57,058 nucleotides of DNA from CAYVVT01 sp964454335 (GTDB lineage Bacteria; Fidelibacterota; UBA8477; JABMPR01): the NCBI GenBank assembly GCA_964454335.1, contig CAYVVT010000020.1, positions 1-57,058 of the forward strand, read 5' to 3'. The notes below the pieces were generated by a model. That model worked only from the letters and a program-made list of their open reading frames with translations, ran no database searches and was not told the origin of the DNA. The translations under genes were made by a program, and so were the position numbers. Below are positions 28,476-35,760 of the stretch, piece after piece. The first letter of the stretch is position 1, and each line of letters begins with the position of its first letter.

Positions 28476-29348
28476 GTGATCAGATCAGCTAAAGCATTAA
28501 TACTTTTATTGTTAACTATCAGTTTCATCCTGGCGCAACCTGATCCATACAACCTTCACATACTGTATACCCAGAATAATAATGGTGTGCTATTGAACTG
28601 TCATTGTCCCACTGAACCCTGGGGTGGCCTGGAGAAACGGATGACCCTGTTGAAAACCTGGCGGGATCGGAACCAACCTTATATCCTGGTAGATACCGGG
28701 GACTTTCTCAGCTTCAGGGGTGATCCAGACAAAGACCTGCAGGTGATCCGTTCCATGGAGCTCATGGGCTACGACGCAGTGAATCTGGGTGATCAGGAAT
28801 TCTCCAACGGGAAAGAATTCCTTGCTGAACATGTCCTGAAGGCAGATCTACCCTTGATCAGTACAAATCTGGATGTGGGTATTCCTGGATCAATAGACGC
28901 TGTACGTGTGATCGAGTATCAGGGATTGAGCATAGGAATTGCGGGTGTATTACACTTGGAGTATATCCGTTACTATTCTGATACAGAGGATGTTGGAGGT
29001 GTCAGTCCTTCACTTGCCGTACAATCGTTGTATGCTGAGAACGATGCTTTCCAGGGGGCCGATATCCAGGTCCTTCTGTCAAACCTTGGCTTGGACGCCG
29101 ATAAGAAGATTAGCGGTGAGTTGCCCTTTATCGACGTCATCATAGGTGGACACAGTCAGCACCTTCTAGCCCAGCCCATCTACCACGATGGTGCCCTCAT
29201 CGTACAGTGTGGCAAAGATGGTCAGTTTGTTGGTCATCTATCCCTGGAGGTCCGAGACAAGAAAGTGAAGCGCTATCGCCACGAGTTCCTGAAAGTGACG
29301 GAGAATCTGAAAGATGATCCCGAGGTCATGGCAATAATAGAGGAATAG
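28476..29348 (+). CDS. secreted 5'-nucleotidase/metallophosphatase-fold protein, probably catalytically inactive
   Basis: A 290-residue exported protein (signal peptide to about residue 21; GTG start after AGGGAAGAG) with the N-terminal fold of UshA-like metallophosphatases. Key positions are changed. The D-x-H motif, normally in YTNDxHG, reads YTQNNNG (31-37). The N-H of the GNHE motif reads GDQE (105-108). The histidine of SHLG is N203. The last GGHSH reads GGHSQ (224-228). Only D76 and H226 remain of the usual ligands. The NCHCP cysteines (42-44) match the C-x-C found in one subgroup. It probably works as a binding protein or chaperone rather than a phosphatase. Its next neighbour is a TlpA thioredoxin 5 bases away, so the two are cotranscribed. 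Confidence 0.78.
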   Translation: MIRSAKALILLLLTISFILAQPDPYNLHILYTQNNNGVLLNCHCPTEPWGGLEKRMTLLKTWRDRNQPYILVDTGDFLSFRGDPDKDLQVIRSMELMGYDAVNLGDQEFSNGKEFLAEHVLKADLPLISTNLDVGIPGSIDAVRVIEYQGLSIGIAGVLHLEYIRYYSDTEDVGGVSPSLAVQSLYAENDAFQGADIQVLLSNLGLDADKKISGELPFIDVIIGGHSQHLLAQPIYHDGALIVQCGKDGQFVGHLSLEVRDKKVKRYRHEFLKVTENLKDDPEVMAIIEE

Positions 29349-29353
29349 ACACT

Positions 29354-29896
29354 ATGAGAACATCAGTCATCGTATCGCTTGCACTGCTGCTAAGTATCCC
29401 CATAATCCTCGCCGAAGAAAATGAAAGTCTGCCGCTAGGATCCGAGGCGCCTTCGTTCTTTCTGCGAACGGTAGAAGGTGAGAGCTTCTTCATGAGCAAA
29501 GTCATAGCTCAAGGCAATCCCATCCTGCTCTCCTTTTATGCCACCTGGTGTGTTCCCTGTCGGGCTGAGATCCCGGCCTACGAAGCCATGCTGAAAGACA
29601 GTGCATTCGCTGATGTCAGGGTCTTCTATGTGCACGTGGGTGAACCCACCAGGAAACCCGGTAAAGCGGGGGAGGATGCGGATTACAGCCTTCTCTCAAC
29701 AATGAAGGAAGACCTGGGAATGAGCTTTCCGATCCTGCTGGATAAATATGGTGTCACCGCAGAGAAATACATGGCCAGCAGCTTGCCCACAAGCTGCATT
29801 ATTGACGGAGCCGGAAAGGTCGCCTACCACCATAGCGGTTATAAAGCTGGTGATGAAGATCAGGTACGTGACCTGCTACTGAAGCTTCTGGAGTAG
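29354..29896 (+). CDS. TlpA-family periplasmic thioredoxin-like protein
   Basis: A 180-residue exported thioredoxin-fold protein. Signal peptide to about LAEEN, an N-terminal GSEAPSFFLRTVEGE strand typical of TlpA/ResA, the redox motif WCVPC (about 61-65) in FYATWCVPCRAEIPAYE, and the cis-proline region LPTSCIIDGAGKV. It would reduce or isomerise disulfides in periplasmic proteins or deliver electrons to a partner. The start is 5 bases after the preceding stop, so it belongs to the same operon as the metallophosphatase-fold protein with its C-x-C motif. It is a useful comparison for the minus-strand protein at 33.6 kb, whose equivalent first cysteine codon is TGA. Confidence 0.9.
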   Translation: MRTSVIVSLALLLSIPIILAEENESLPLGSEAPSFFLRTVEGESFFMSKVIAQGNPILLSFYATWCVPCRAEIPAYEAMLKDSAFADVRVFYVHVGEPTRKPGKAGEDADYSLLSTMKEDLGMSFPILLDKYGVTAEKYMASSLPTSCIIDGAGKVAYHHSGYKAGDEDQVRDLLLKLLE

Positions 29897-30695
29897 AAGG
29901 ATCTCCATTCCGGTAGAGACAGGAGAGCCAAGAAGGTTCCGCCGGTAGTGCCAATGACCTGAACGTGGTCATTTGATCACCATGTTTCCAGAACAGCATC
30001 CATAATGCCTATCCAACACCAGTCGGTGAAATATCCTGAACGCGGATATGCCTTCATCCCTGCAGTGCATTCTCGTGCAAATGCCCATGCACAACTGTAC
30101 ACCCAATAAATCACCACCCAATCCTGATCAGCTTTAATTATTACTGCAAGCGATCCGCCATCGGTCCCGGCTGATATTGGGGTGCGAATGAAAGTGTAGT
30201 ACCGGTTTATACCGAATGGGTGGTCATCATCCACTTGAAGTAATAAATTGGATGAACTTTACTTGAACTGACAATTCATGTTCATGATCGCACCTTCGAG
30301 GATGTCACCAAATCCCTGCTTTAAGGATCAGCGACTTGAACTGATCCGGATAAAAATCAATGACTTTGTGGTCAAAGATGCATCGTTCTTCAATGAATTT
30401 ATTGAATTTTACAGAGTTCGTCTAAAAATCGCTCCCAAAGTCACTTTTTTTGCTCCCGAAGGCGGGTGCACGCCCCGGCGATGACAATAATTTGCCTTTG
30501 GCAAGCAGATTTCCTGTGGTGCACGATGGAGCAGATCATCTCTGACCACAAGCCCACTCACTCTCTGAACGCACTGTGGGATCAGTGATCCTGATCTACT
30601 CTACTGGGACACGTCCTCAAGGGATCCAGAGAACATTTCTTCAGAAGTTTACAATAATTGTGTCCCAATGACGTCTGCAGGGGTAGGAGCAGTCA
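29897..30695 (+). other. 799-base intergenic region without a recognised gene
   Basis: I find no supportable gene on either strand. Two short open frames (plus strand near 30278, minus strand near 30234) have no ribosome site, signal or family pattern. The right end must hold the promoter of the ECF sigma operon; an 8-base inverted repeat, TGGGACAC (30605-30612) and GTGTCCCA (30660-30667), lies 28-90 bases before the sigma-factor start and could be an operator or the arms of a long hairpin. The rest shows no repeat array, insertion sequence or RNA gene that I can name. Confidence 0.5.
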
Positions 30696-31316
30696 ATGGA
30701 GACAGTTATTATACAGAGCAGACCCGAAGCAATTAAAGGCAAGAACAGCCTCACGCATATGGAACGTCAACGGATCATAGAGGACAGTTATGAACGCTAT
30801 GGAAGCAGACTCAAGTCCTTCATTGGAACGCTAGTTCCCATCTATGAAGACGTGGAGGACATCTTTCAGGATGTGTTCCACCAGCTCACCAACAGTATCG
30901 ACCAGATCCAGTCACTTGAACGGATCAGTGCCTGGCTTTACCGGGTTGCGCGGAACAGGATCATTGATTACAGGCGAAAGAAGAAACCCATCCCTGAATC
31001 GAGACTGTCCCGCGCGAACCGGGAGGATGGTTCACCCCTGACACTCGAGGAGATCCTGCCGGATCTGTCCCACAATCCTGAAAAGGAGTGGCTTTCCCAA
31101 TGGATCCTGTCTGAGATCGAGCTGGCCCTGGAGGCATTGCCTGGTGAACAGCGGGAAGTCTTTATCAAACATGAAATAGAAGGCAGATCCTTCCGGGAAA
31201 TGGCGGAAGAAAGTGGTCTGTCAATCAATACCTTGCTGGCCAGAAAGCGTTATGCAGTCCAGAGACTGCGCCTCAGGCTGGCACCCATCATTAACGACGT
31301 TGAGCAGAAAGGATAG
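30696..31316 (+). CDS. ECF-type RNA polymerase sigma factor
   Basis: A 206-residue sigma-70 family protein. Region 2 (about 30-95) includes VEDIFQDVFHQLTNS and AWLYRVARNRIIDYRRKKK; region 4 (about 145-200) includes ALEALPGEQREVFIKHEIEGRSFREMAEESGLSINTLLARKRYAVQRLR, a helix-turn-helix. There is no region 3 or N-terminal anti-sigma-binding extension. The next two genes follow with 4 bases of space and then a 1-base overlap, and encode a small membrane protein and a Spy/CpxP-like protein. Together they look like an envelope-stress unit in which these proteins take the place of a classical anti-sigma factor. That role is inference. GTAGGAG lies before the ATG. Confidence 0.9.
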   Translation: METVIIQSRPEAIKGKNSLTHMERQRIIEDSYERYGSRLKSFIGTLVPIYEDVEDIFQDVFHQLTNSIDQIQSLERISAWLYRVARNRIIDYRRKKKPIPESRLSRANREDGSPLTLEEILPDLSHNPEKEWLSQWILSEIELALEALPGEQREVFIKHEIEGRSFREMAEESGLSINTLLARKRYAVQRLRLRLAPIINDVEQKG

Positions 31317-31320
31317 CATC

Positions 31321-31674
31321 ATGTATCCCGGAAAACACAAGAAACCATGGATGTTCGTATTCTTCATCCCTGTAATCCTGGTTGTAATGGGGATCCTGGT
31401 CATGACCCTCTGGAACTGGCTGATCCCGGGCCTGGTGAACGGACCAGCCATCAACTTCTGGCAGGCCCTGGGCATTTTATTGCTGAGCAAGATCCTGTTC
31501 GGAGGACTTGGTTCAGGCGGTCATAAATCCCCGAGACACCACGGGAAACGCTGGGAACACTGGCGCAGACATAGCGAGAACCGCATGTGCTACCCTTCGG
31601 AAGATTACCCTGAAGAGACAAAACAGGAAAATGATGATGGCTCACTTGAGTCAACTGAAAAGGAGAACGATTAA
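31321..31674 (+). CDS. small membrane protein of the ECF sigma operon
   Basis: A 117-residue protein with two membrane helices (about 10-33 and 43-62; FWQALGILLLSKILFGG) and a histidine/arginine-rich cytoplasmic or periplasmic tail (GGHKSPRHHGKRWEHWRRH) ending in an acidic stretch. Similar proteins commonly accompany ECF sigma factors in FCB bacteria. The start at ATG 31321, 4 bases after the sigma stop, is chosen by operon spacing; the open frame extends upstream inside the sigma gene. The His-rich tail could bind metal, and the protein could tether or sense for the sigma factor; both are guesses. Confidence 0.7.
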   Translation: MYPGKHKKPWMFVFFIPVILVVMGILVMTLWNWLIPGLVNGPAINFWQALGILLLSKILFGGLGSGGHKSPRHHGKRWEHWRRHSENRMCYPSEDYPEETKQENDDGSLESTEKEND

Positions 31675-32120
31675 TGACCCGCAGAAGAATAATCATCGGC
31701 AGCCTGGTGGCCGCCGTGATCATAGGATCCCTCACCATGGGAGCCTGCACCCGGCATCACATGTCCGATGATGCGAATAAGAAGGAATGGGCACTGAAAC
31801 GAGCCACAAAGGTCCTGGACCTCAGGAGCGACCAGCAGGATGCATTGTCCGCACTCCTGGATGAGGTGTTCATTTTCAAGTCCGGTATGGAAGCAGAGGC
31901 AGGAATGCTGCATGACGATCTCAAGGATCAGCTCCTCAGCGAATCCATCGACCGTGAATCATTGAACGCACTTATCGCGGAACAGGAGCAGCGCTTCCAG
32001 AACTTTCGGATTGAAGCTGTTACCCGTTTCACCGAGTTCCACGACCTGTTGGATGCAGAGCAACGCGAGGAGATGGTCAAGCACCTCGAAAGGGGACATC
32101 GCTTTCATCGCAAGCATTAG
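31674..32120 (+). CDS. Spy/CpxP-like (LTxxQ-type) periplasmic protein
   Basis: A 148-residue exported helical protein starting at ATG 31674, which overlaps the preceding stop by one base (TAATG). The leader ends with GACTRH, so Cys25 may be lipidated. The mature part is charged and helical, with LDLRSDQQDALSALLDEV and LLDAEQREEMVKHLERG resembling the repeated LTxxQ helices of Spy/CpxP, and ends in a His-rich tail (HRFHRKH). Family members act as periplasmic chaperones or metal-responsive regulators (CnrX/ZraP type). Next to an ECF sigma factor, a sensing role is reasonable. A terminator-like hairpin follows. Confidence 0.7.
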   Translation: MTRRRIIIGSLVAAVIIGSLTMGACTRHHMSDDANKKEWALKRATKVLDLRSDQQDALSALLDEVFIFKSGMEAEAGMLHDDLKDQLLSESIDRESLNALIAEQEQRFQNFRIEAVTRFTEFHDLLDAEQREEMVKHLERGHRFHRKH

Positions 32121-32143
32121 CTTTCATCCCAACCCTCACCATT

Positions 32144-32167
32144 AAGACCGGGTTTGCCCCCGGTCTT
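32144..32167 (+). terminator. hairpin terminator of the ECF sigma operon
   Basis: Nine-base stem AAGACCGGG (32144-32152) and CCCGGTCTT (32159-32167) with a six-base loop, 24 bases after the stop. The following T-tract is weak, so termination may be partial or Rho-aided. Confidence 0.6.
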
Positions 32168-32311
32168 CGTGTATTTCAGACTTTCGAAGAGTTCGTGACT
32201 TTGCTACCATTATTCCTTCCCTGATCAGATCTCTCCAGGGCTCATCGCGTTCATAGTGGTTCAACCTGAATACAATTATCAGTCTACAGTAAGTTGCACC
32301 CACGCATTTTG

Positions 32312-32325
32312 TTGAGTTTTTTCAA
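32312..32325 (+). promoter_or_regulatory. candidate FNR/CRP-family operator
   Basis: TTGAGTTTTTTCAA fits the TTGA-N6-TCAA spacing of FNR-class sites. It ends 74 bases before the start of a Crp/Fnr-family regulator, so autoregulation is possible. The regulator's recognition helix (TARQTVNMVL) is not the canonical FNR one, so the match could be chance. Confidence 0.3.
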
Positions 32326-32399
32326 GGAACATCTTTATTTTCCACCCGCAAGTATTAGATGAATCTCAAGGGTGACATATTCCCACGGGGAGGATCGCA

Positions 32400-33083
32400 A
32401 TGGCCGAGAAAACCAAACTCTGGTACCTACAGAACTTCAATATGTTCATGGGCATGAGTAAGGAGATGATGACCATGCTGGATGAGACCACCAGCATGAT
32501 CCATAATAAGAAAAAGGAGATCATCTACTTTCCGGAGGAAGCCAGCAACACCATCTACCTGCTCAAGGAAGGCAAGATCAAGATCTACCGTCTCTCGGAA
32601 GATGGCCGCACCACCACCCTGCACCTCCTGGGGCCAGGTGAGATCTTCGGTGAGAGTGCTTTGCTGGGGCAGGATACCCATGACAATATCGCCGAGGTGG
32701 TTGAGGACGCTGTGGTGTGTGCCATCGATCGGCATGATTTCCAGGAGCTCATGGGCAAGAGCCCGCAGCTGAATCTCAGCATCAACAAACTCATCGGATT
32801 CCGTCTGAGAAAGATACAGGCACACGTCGAGGACCTTGTCTTCAAGAACGCCAAGGAACGGATCCTCGCTTTCCTGAAACGCTATGCCGAGACCTTTGGC
32901 AAGAAGATGCTGGATGGTTGGATGGTGCGACCCTTCCTGACGCATCAGGAGATCGCCGATCTCACGGCAACAGCAAGGCAGACCGTCAATATGGTCCTGA
33001 ACGAGCTGGCCGAAGAGGACAGGATCAAGTTCACCCGACGCTTCCTACAGGTGAAAGGGGAGCTGTCGCTGCTCGATCCCTGA
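32400..33083 (+). CDS. Crp/Fnr-family transcriptional regulator
   Basis: A 227-residue regulator: cyclic-nucleotide-binding fold (about 35-130; YLLKEGKIKIYRLSEDG and LGPGEIFGESALL form the phosphate-binding cassette), a long dimerisation helix (about 130-155), and a Crp-type winged helix (about 170-220; FLTHQEIADLTATARQTVNM). The cassette carries G-E-S-A-L-L, close to the cAMP-binding GE-x-A-L of CRP, but the arginine expected shortly after is not in its usual place, so the ligand is uncertain. There is no N-terminal cysteine cluster of the FNR iron-sulphur type. The window also encodes an adenylate cyclase at 8 kb. The ATG follows a GGGAGG ribosome site. Confidence 0.9.
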   Translation: MAEKTKLWYLQNFNMFMGMSKEMMTMLDETTSMIHNKKKEIIYFPEEASNTIYLLKEGKIKIYRLSEDGRTTTLHLLGPGEIFGESALLGQDTHDNIAEVVEDAVVCAIDRHDFQELMGKSPQLNLSINKLIGFRLRKIQAHVEDLVFKNAKERILAFLKRYAETFGKKMLDGWMVRPFLTHQEIADLTATARQTVNMVLNELAEEDRIKFTRRFLQVKGELSLLDP

Positions 33084-33188
33084 GCTCTTCCCGTTTTCAA
33101 GTACTAGATCAAGGTTTGTCTGAGGACTGACAGTTTCTCTGTCGAGAATGTGTCATGATTGGCTGTGACGCAGATAAGAGATCAATCC

Positions 33189-33533
33189 ATGAATATCCAG
33201 GTAGAACTTATCACACGCAGCGGCTGTCGCGCCGGCGAGCGTGTGAGACAGGTCCTGACCATGCTGCACGGCCGGCTGAAACAGATGGATCTTCAGATAT
33301 TCGACCTGAACAAGAAGCCGGTACTGCCCGATCGGCGGCAGGCTACCATCACTCCTGCAGTGTGGGTGAACGGCAAGTTGTGGTTCATGGGTGGCTTTGA
33401 TCCCACACGATTCTGGAAGCGCTTGCAGGAGGTGGATGATGCACTGCCGATCCTGATGCCGTTTCCTGAGAAGATCAATCGCGTAATGGAATACCAGGAT
33501 TCTGAGACACAGGGTATCCACAGCTGCGAATAA
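33189..33533 (+). CDS. thioredoxin-fold protein with a single active-site-region cysteine
   Basis: A 114-residue cytoplasmic protein with a glutaredoxin/thioredoxin-like pattern: first strand VELITRSGC, a helix, strand MDLQIFDLN, and the cis-proline segment ITPAVWVNGKLWFMGG. The place of the CxxC motif reads GCRAGER, with one cysteine only. ATG 33189 is preferred over the in-frame TTG at 33159 because the fold begins right after it and AAGAGA precedes it. Its 3' end faces the convergent minus-strand selenoprotein candidate, with 91 bases between the two stop codons. Function unknown; a monothiol redox or metallochaperone role is possible. Confidence 0.65.
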   Translation: MNIQVELITRSGCRAGERVRQVLTMLHGRLKQMDLQIFDLNKKPVLPDRRQATITPAVWVNGKLWFMGGFDPTRFWKRLQEVDDALPILMPFPEKINRVMEYQDSETQGIHSCE

Positions 33534-33580
33534 TCCCTTTTCCGAAATTCATTTTCCTAAACTGATGTCGCAGAAGGATC

Positions 33581-33596
33581 GCACCCGGACGGGTGC
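33581..33596. terminator. hairpin between convergent genes
   Basis: Stem GCACCC (33581-33586), loop GGAC, stem GGGTGC (33591-33596), lying between two facing stop codons. T-tracts are poor on both sides, so this is a weak bidirectional terminator candidate. Confidence 0.4.
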
Positions 33597-33624
33597 ATTC
33601 CTGTGTGGACTTGGTGCTGAAGTT

Positions 33625-35634
33625 CTAGCGGCTCAGGAGGATCCGCCGGGTTTCCAGATGTTTTCCCGCAGAGACCTTCAGGAGATACACGCCTGAAGGC
33701 AGATTGTCCGGTTGCCAGCGAAAGCGGTGTTCGCCTGCTTGCAGAATCCCTGCAGCGAACAGGGTATCCACATGTCGGCCATTGATGTCGTAGACCGAGA
33801 CAGATACCTCGTAGCTGTCGTTCAGGCTGAGGGTGATATTGGACTCCGGGTTGAATGGATTTGGATAATTGCTGATAAGAACCGGGCGCATTGTGGAGAC
33901 GAGGGGATGGGTTTCCTTGATTTCCGTGGTGATATCCAGCAGGTCCTCAACCACAGAAATGATAACGCCCGGTTCATACTCAGTTCTTACCAGTTGGAAG
34001 ATGCCATCCGCGTCGATGACATAATCACGGGGGTAGGGCGATTCACCACCCGGAATGTTGTATTGCTGGTATACCCCGCTGACATCGTGCAGGACCGGGA
34101 AGGTTATGCCCTGATCCTCGATAAAATTCTCAATAACCTCCATCGGTTCATTGGAGATGCCGATAACCATCAAACCATCATCCATGTATTCCTGCCAGAT
34201 CGATACTTCTATGTCCGAAAACTCCGGAGCGCAGACCGGTCACCAGGCTGTGAAGAATGCGATGACAGTTGGCGATCCCTCCAGGTCTGCAAGGGTCAGA
34301 TAACCTGAACCATTTACCCTGGGCAGGCTGAACCCGGGAGCAGCATCTCCAACCATGGGTCCATGCGGATAGTTACCGGTCACCAGCACCACAGGTGCAG
34401 GTTCATCGGGATCGTTAGAGTTCAAATTGAGGAATGCACGCCAGTTGCCGTCCCCGGGTGTATACAGGATCTCGACGAAGGTTTCACCGCCTGGAGCGAT
34501 GACGTCCTCATCCAGGGTGACCTGAAAATCCGAGTTATCGATGGACGGCGCCAGATCCAGGACTTCGCCACCATTGTTTTCCACTCTCAATGTTCTCAGC
34601 TCCGACTCACCTTCAGGAACCCTGGGAAATTCAAGTTTGCTGATGGAAATATCGAGATCCGCCGCAGAGATGTGCTCATACTCCAACACCGTCAACCGCT
34701 CCCATTCAGCCGATAATATGGTATTGCCTACCATGTTCAGCGCCATGACCCTGCCACCCGTATTTTTATAACCCTTAAGGGTCATATTCCCATTCTGGTA
34801 ACCAAGGACCTCTACATCATCCCAATCCGAAACAGCGACGAGTGAATCATTGGCGGCAACCCGTGAAGCATATCCGCTGGTATTGTAATTTGACATGAAT
34901 ACTGCATGCGTGGGATCGCTGATATCGATCATATCTACTCCACCTGCGCCAACCGCCACAAAGAGACGGTCTCCCACAATATCCAGATGTTTTGCACTCC
35001 CACTGCTGGGCAGCTGGGCGATGAAATGAGGCTCATGGGGCAATGTGATGTCGTAGATCCTGATCCCCGCGCTGCCATCGGCGACATAGAGGTAATCCTC
35101 GTGTGCAAGCGTGGCCCACGCGTTGTGAGTGGGGATGATGGCGATCTGTGTCGGCAACCAGCTCTCGGCTACACTGAGAACTTCTACTCCAGCCTGATGA
35201 CGAGCAGCGAAAATGAGGTTCCCATAACTACTCGGGTGCTCATAGCGTTCGTTGTCAAGGTTGGGATCGCTGTAGGAGCCCATGAATTCTGGATGGTTGA
35301 TATTGCTGATATCGATGATACGCATGCCGCATTCACGGCCAGTGCCGTAGGCATAGTTCCCATTCACCGTCCAGGCATAGAGCCGGCCCCAATCGCATCC
35401 GGTGGCATGATAGTCCGAGACTACATGTGGAAAACCAGGATTGCTGATATCCACGATGTTGAGACCACCCAGCCCCGCTGGAATGAAAGCGTAATGACCA
35501 TGGATGTACACATCCAGCAGTTCGTAATTCTCCAGGGATCCCGAGTGACGGATCGCGAGATTCCGCGGGTGAACGGCGATGGTAATGAACAGGGTCATCA
35601 TTAAGATCAGGATAGAAGGGTACTTTTTCATCAT
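33625..35634 (-). CDS. candidate selenoprotein: LVIVD propeller, TlpA-like redox domain and T9SS signal
   Basis: Read as one frame through an internal TGA (34242-34240), this is a 669-residue secreted protein. Order: signal peptide (1-25); LVIVD-type beta-propeller repeats (about 30-300; GGLNIVDISNP, GGVDMIDISDP); an ASH/choice-of-anchor domain (about 310-415); a TlpA/AhpC-like thioredoxin domain (about 425-585) opening GDAAPGFSLPRVNG; and a T9SS sorting domain (YPNPFNPESNITLSL to the end). The TGA is codon 465, preceded by FFTAW and followed by PVCAPEF, so it stands for the first cysteine of W-C-x-x-C. The frame stays open and conserved for 204 codons beyond it, including the cis-proline (YPRDYVID). 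Hence selenocysteine is likely (U-P-V-C). The alternative is a nonsense mutation or sequence error. The start is ATG 35634 or 35631; a TTG lies upstream at 35664. Confidence 0.75.
34208..34235 (-). promoter_or_regulatory. candidate bacterial SECIS hairpin downstream of the TGA
   Basis: On the minus-strand message, UCCG (34228-34225) can pair with CGGA (34217-34214) around a 7-base loop, GAGUUUU, that begins with G as bacterial SECIS loops usually do. An outer UCU/AGA stem (34235-34233 with 34210-34208) is separated by a 4x3 internal loop. The apical loop starts 15 bases after the TGA, at the edge of the usual range. The stems are short, so this is weak evidence; bacterial SECIS elements are poorly conserved. 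Confidence 0.35.
34240..34242 (-). other. in-frame TGA at the catalytic cysteine position, proposed selenocysteine codon
   Basis: The codon lies between TGG (Trp) and CCG GTC TGC (Pro-Val-Cys). The TlpA protein at 29354 has the cysteine of WCVPC at the same place. A single third-base change would turn a cysteine codon into this TGA, so both recoding and recent mutation are formally possible; position at the one residue where Sec is chemically expected favours recoding. Confidence 0.65.
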
Positions 35635-35760
35635 GCTCCAAGTTAGGGACCTGTTGGGTGGCAACTGTCAGGCTGCTGACAGATGCGTCGTAGATATTCA
35701 ACCATCTGCAGTGCTCAAAGCCATTCCAATTCACAATGAAGCTGCATACTTTAGGTTCGT

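Noticed and set aside
29977..30234. Short minus-strand open frame, 85 codons, in the same region
   Set aside because: No upstream signals and no known family; treated as chance.
30278..30484. Short plus-strand open frame in the intergenic region before the sigma factor
   Set aside because: No ribosome site or recognisable pattern; most of it has the composition of non-coding sequence.
33712..34308. Plus-strand open frame of about 198 codons antisense to the selenoprotein candidate
   Set aside because: It lies opposite a strongly recognisable coding sequence (T9SS and TlpA motifs), has no family pattern and is a shadow of codon bias.
34906..35604. Plus-strand open frame of about 232 codons antisense to the LVIVD propeller
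   Set aside because: Antisense to clear LVIVD repeats; composition shows no domain, signal peptide or ribosome site.
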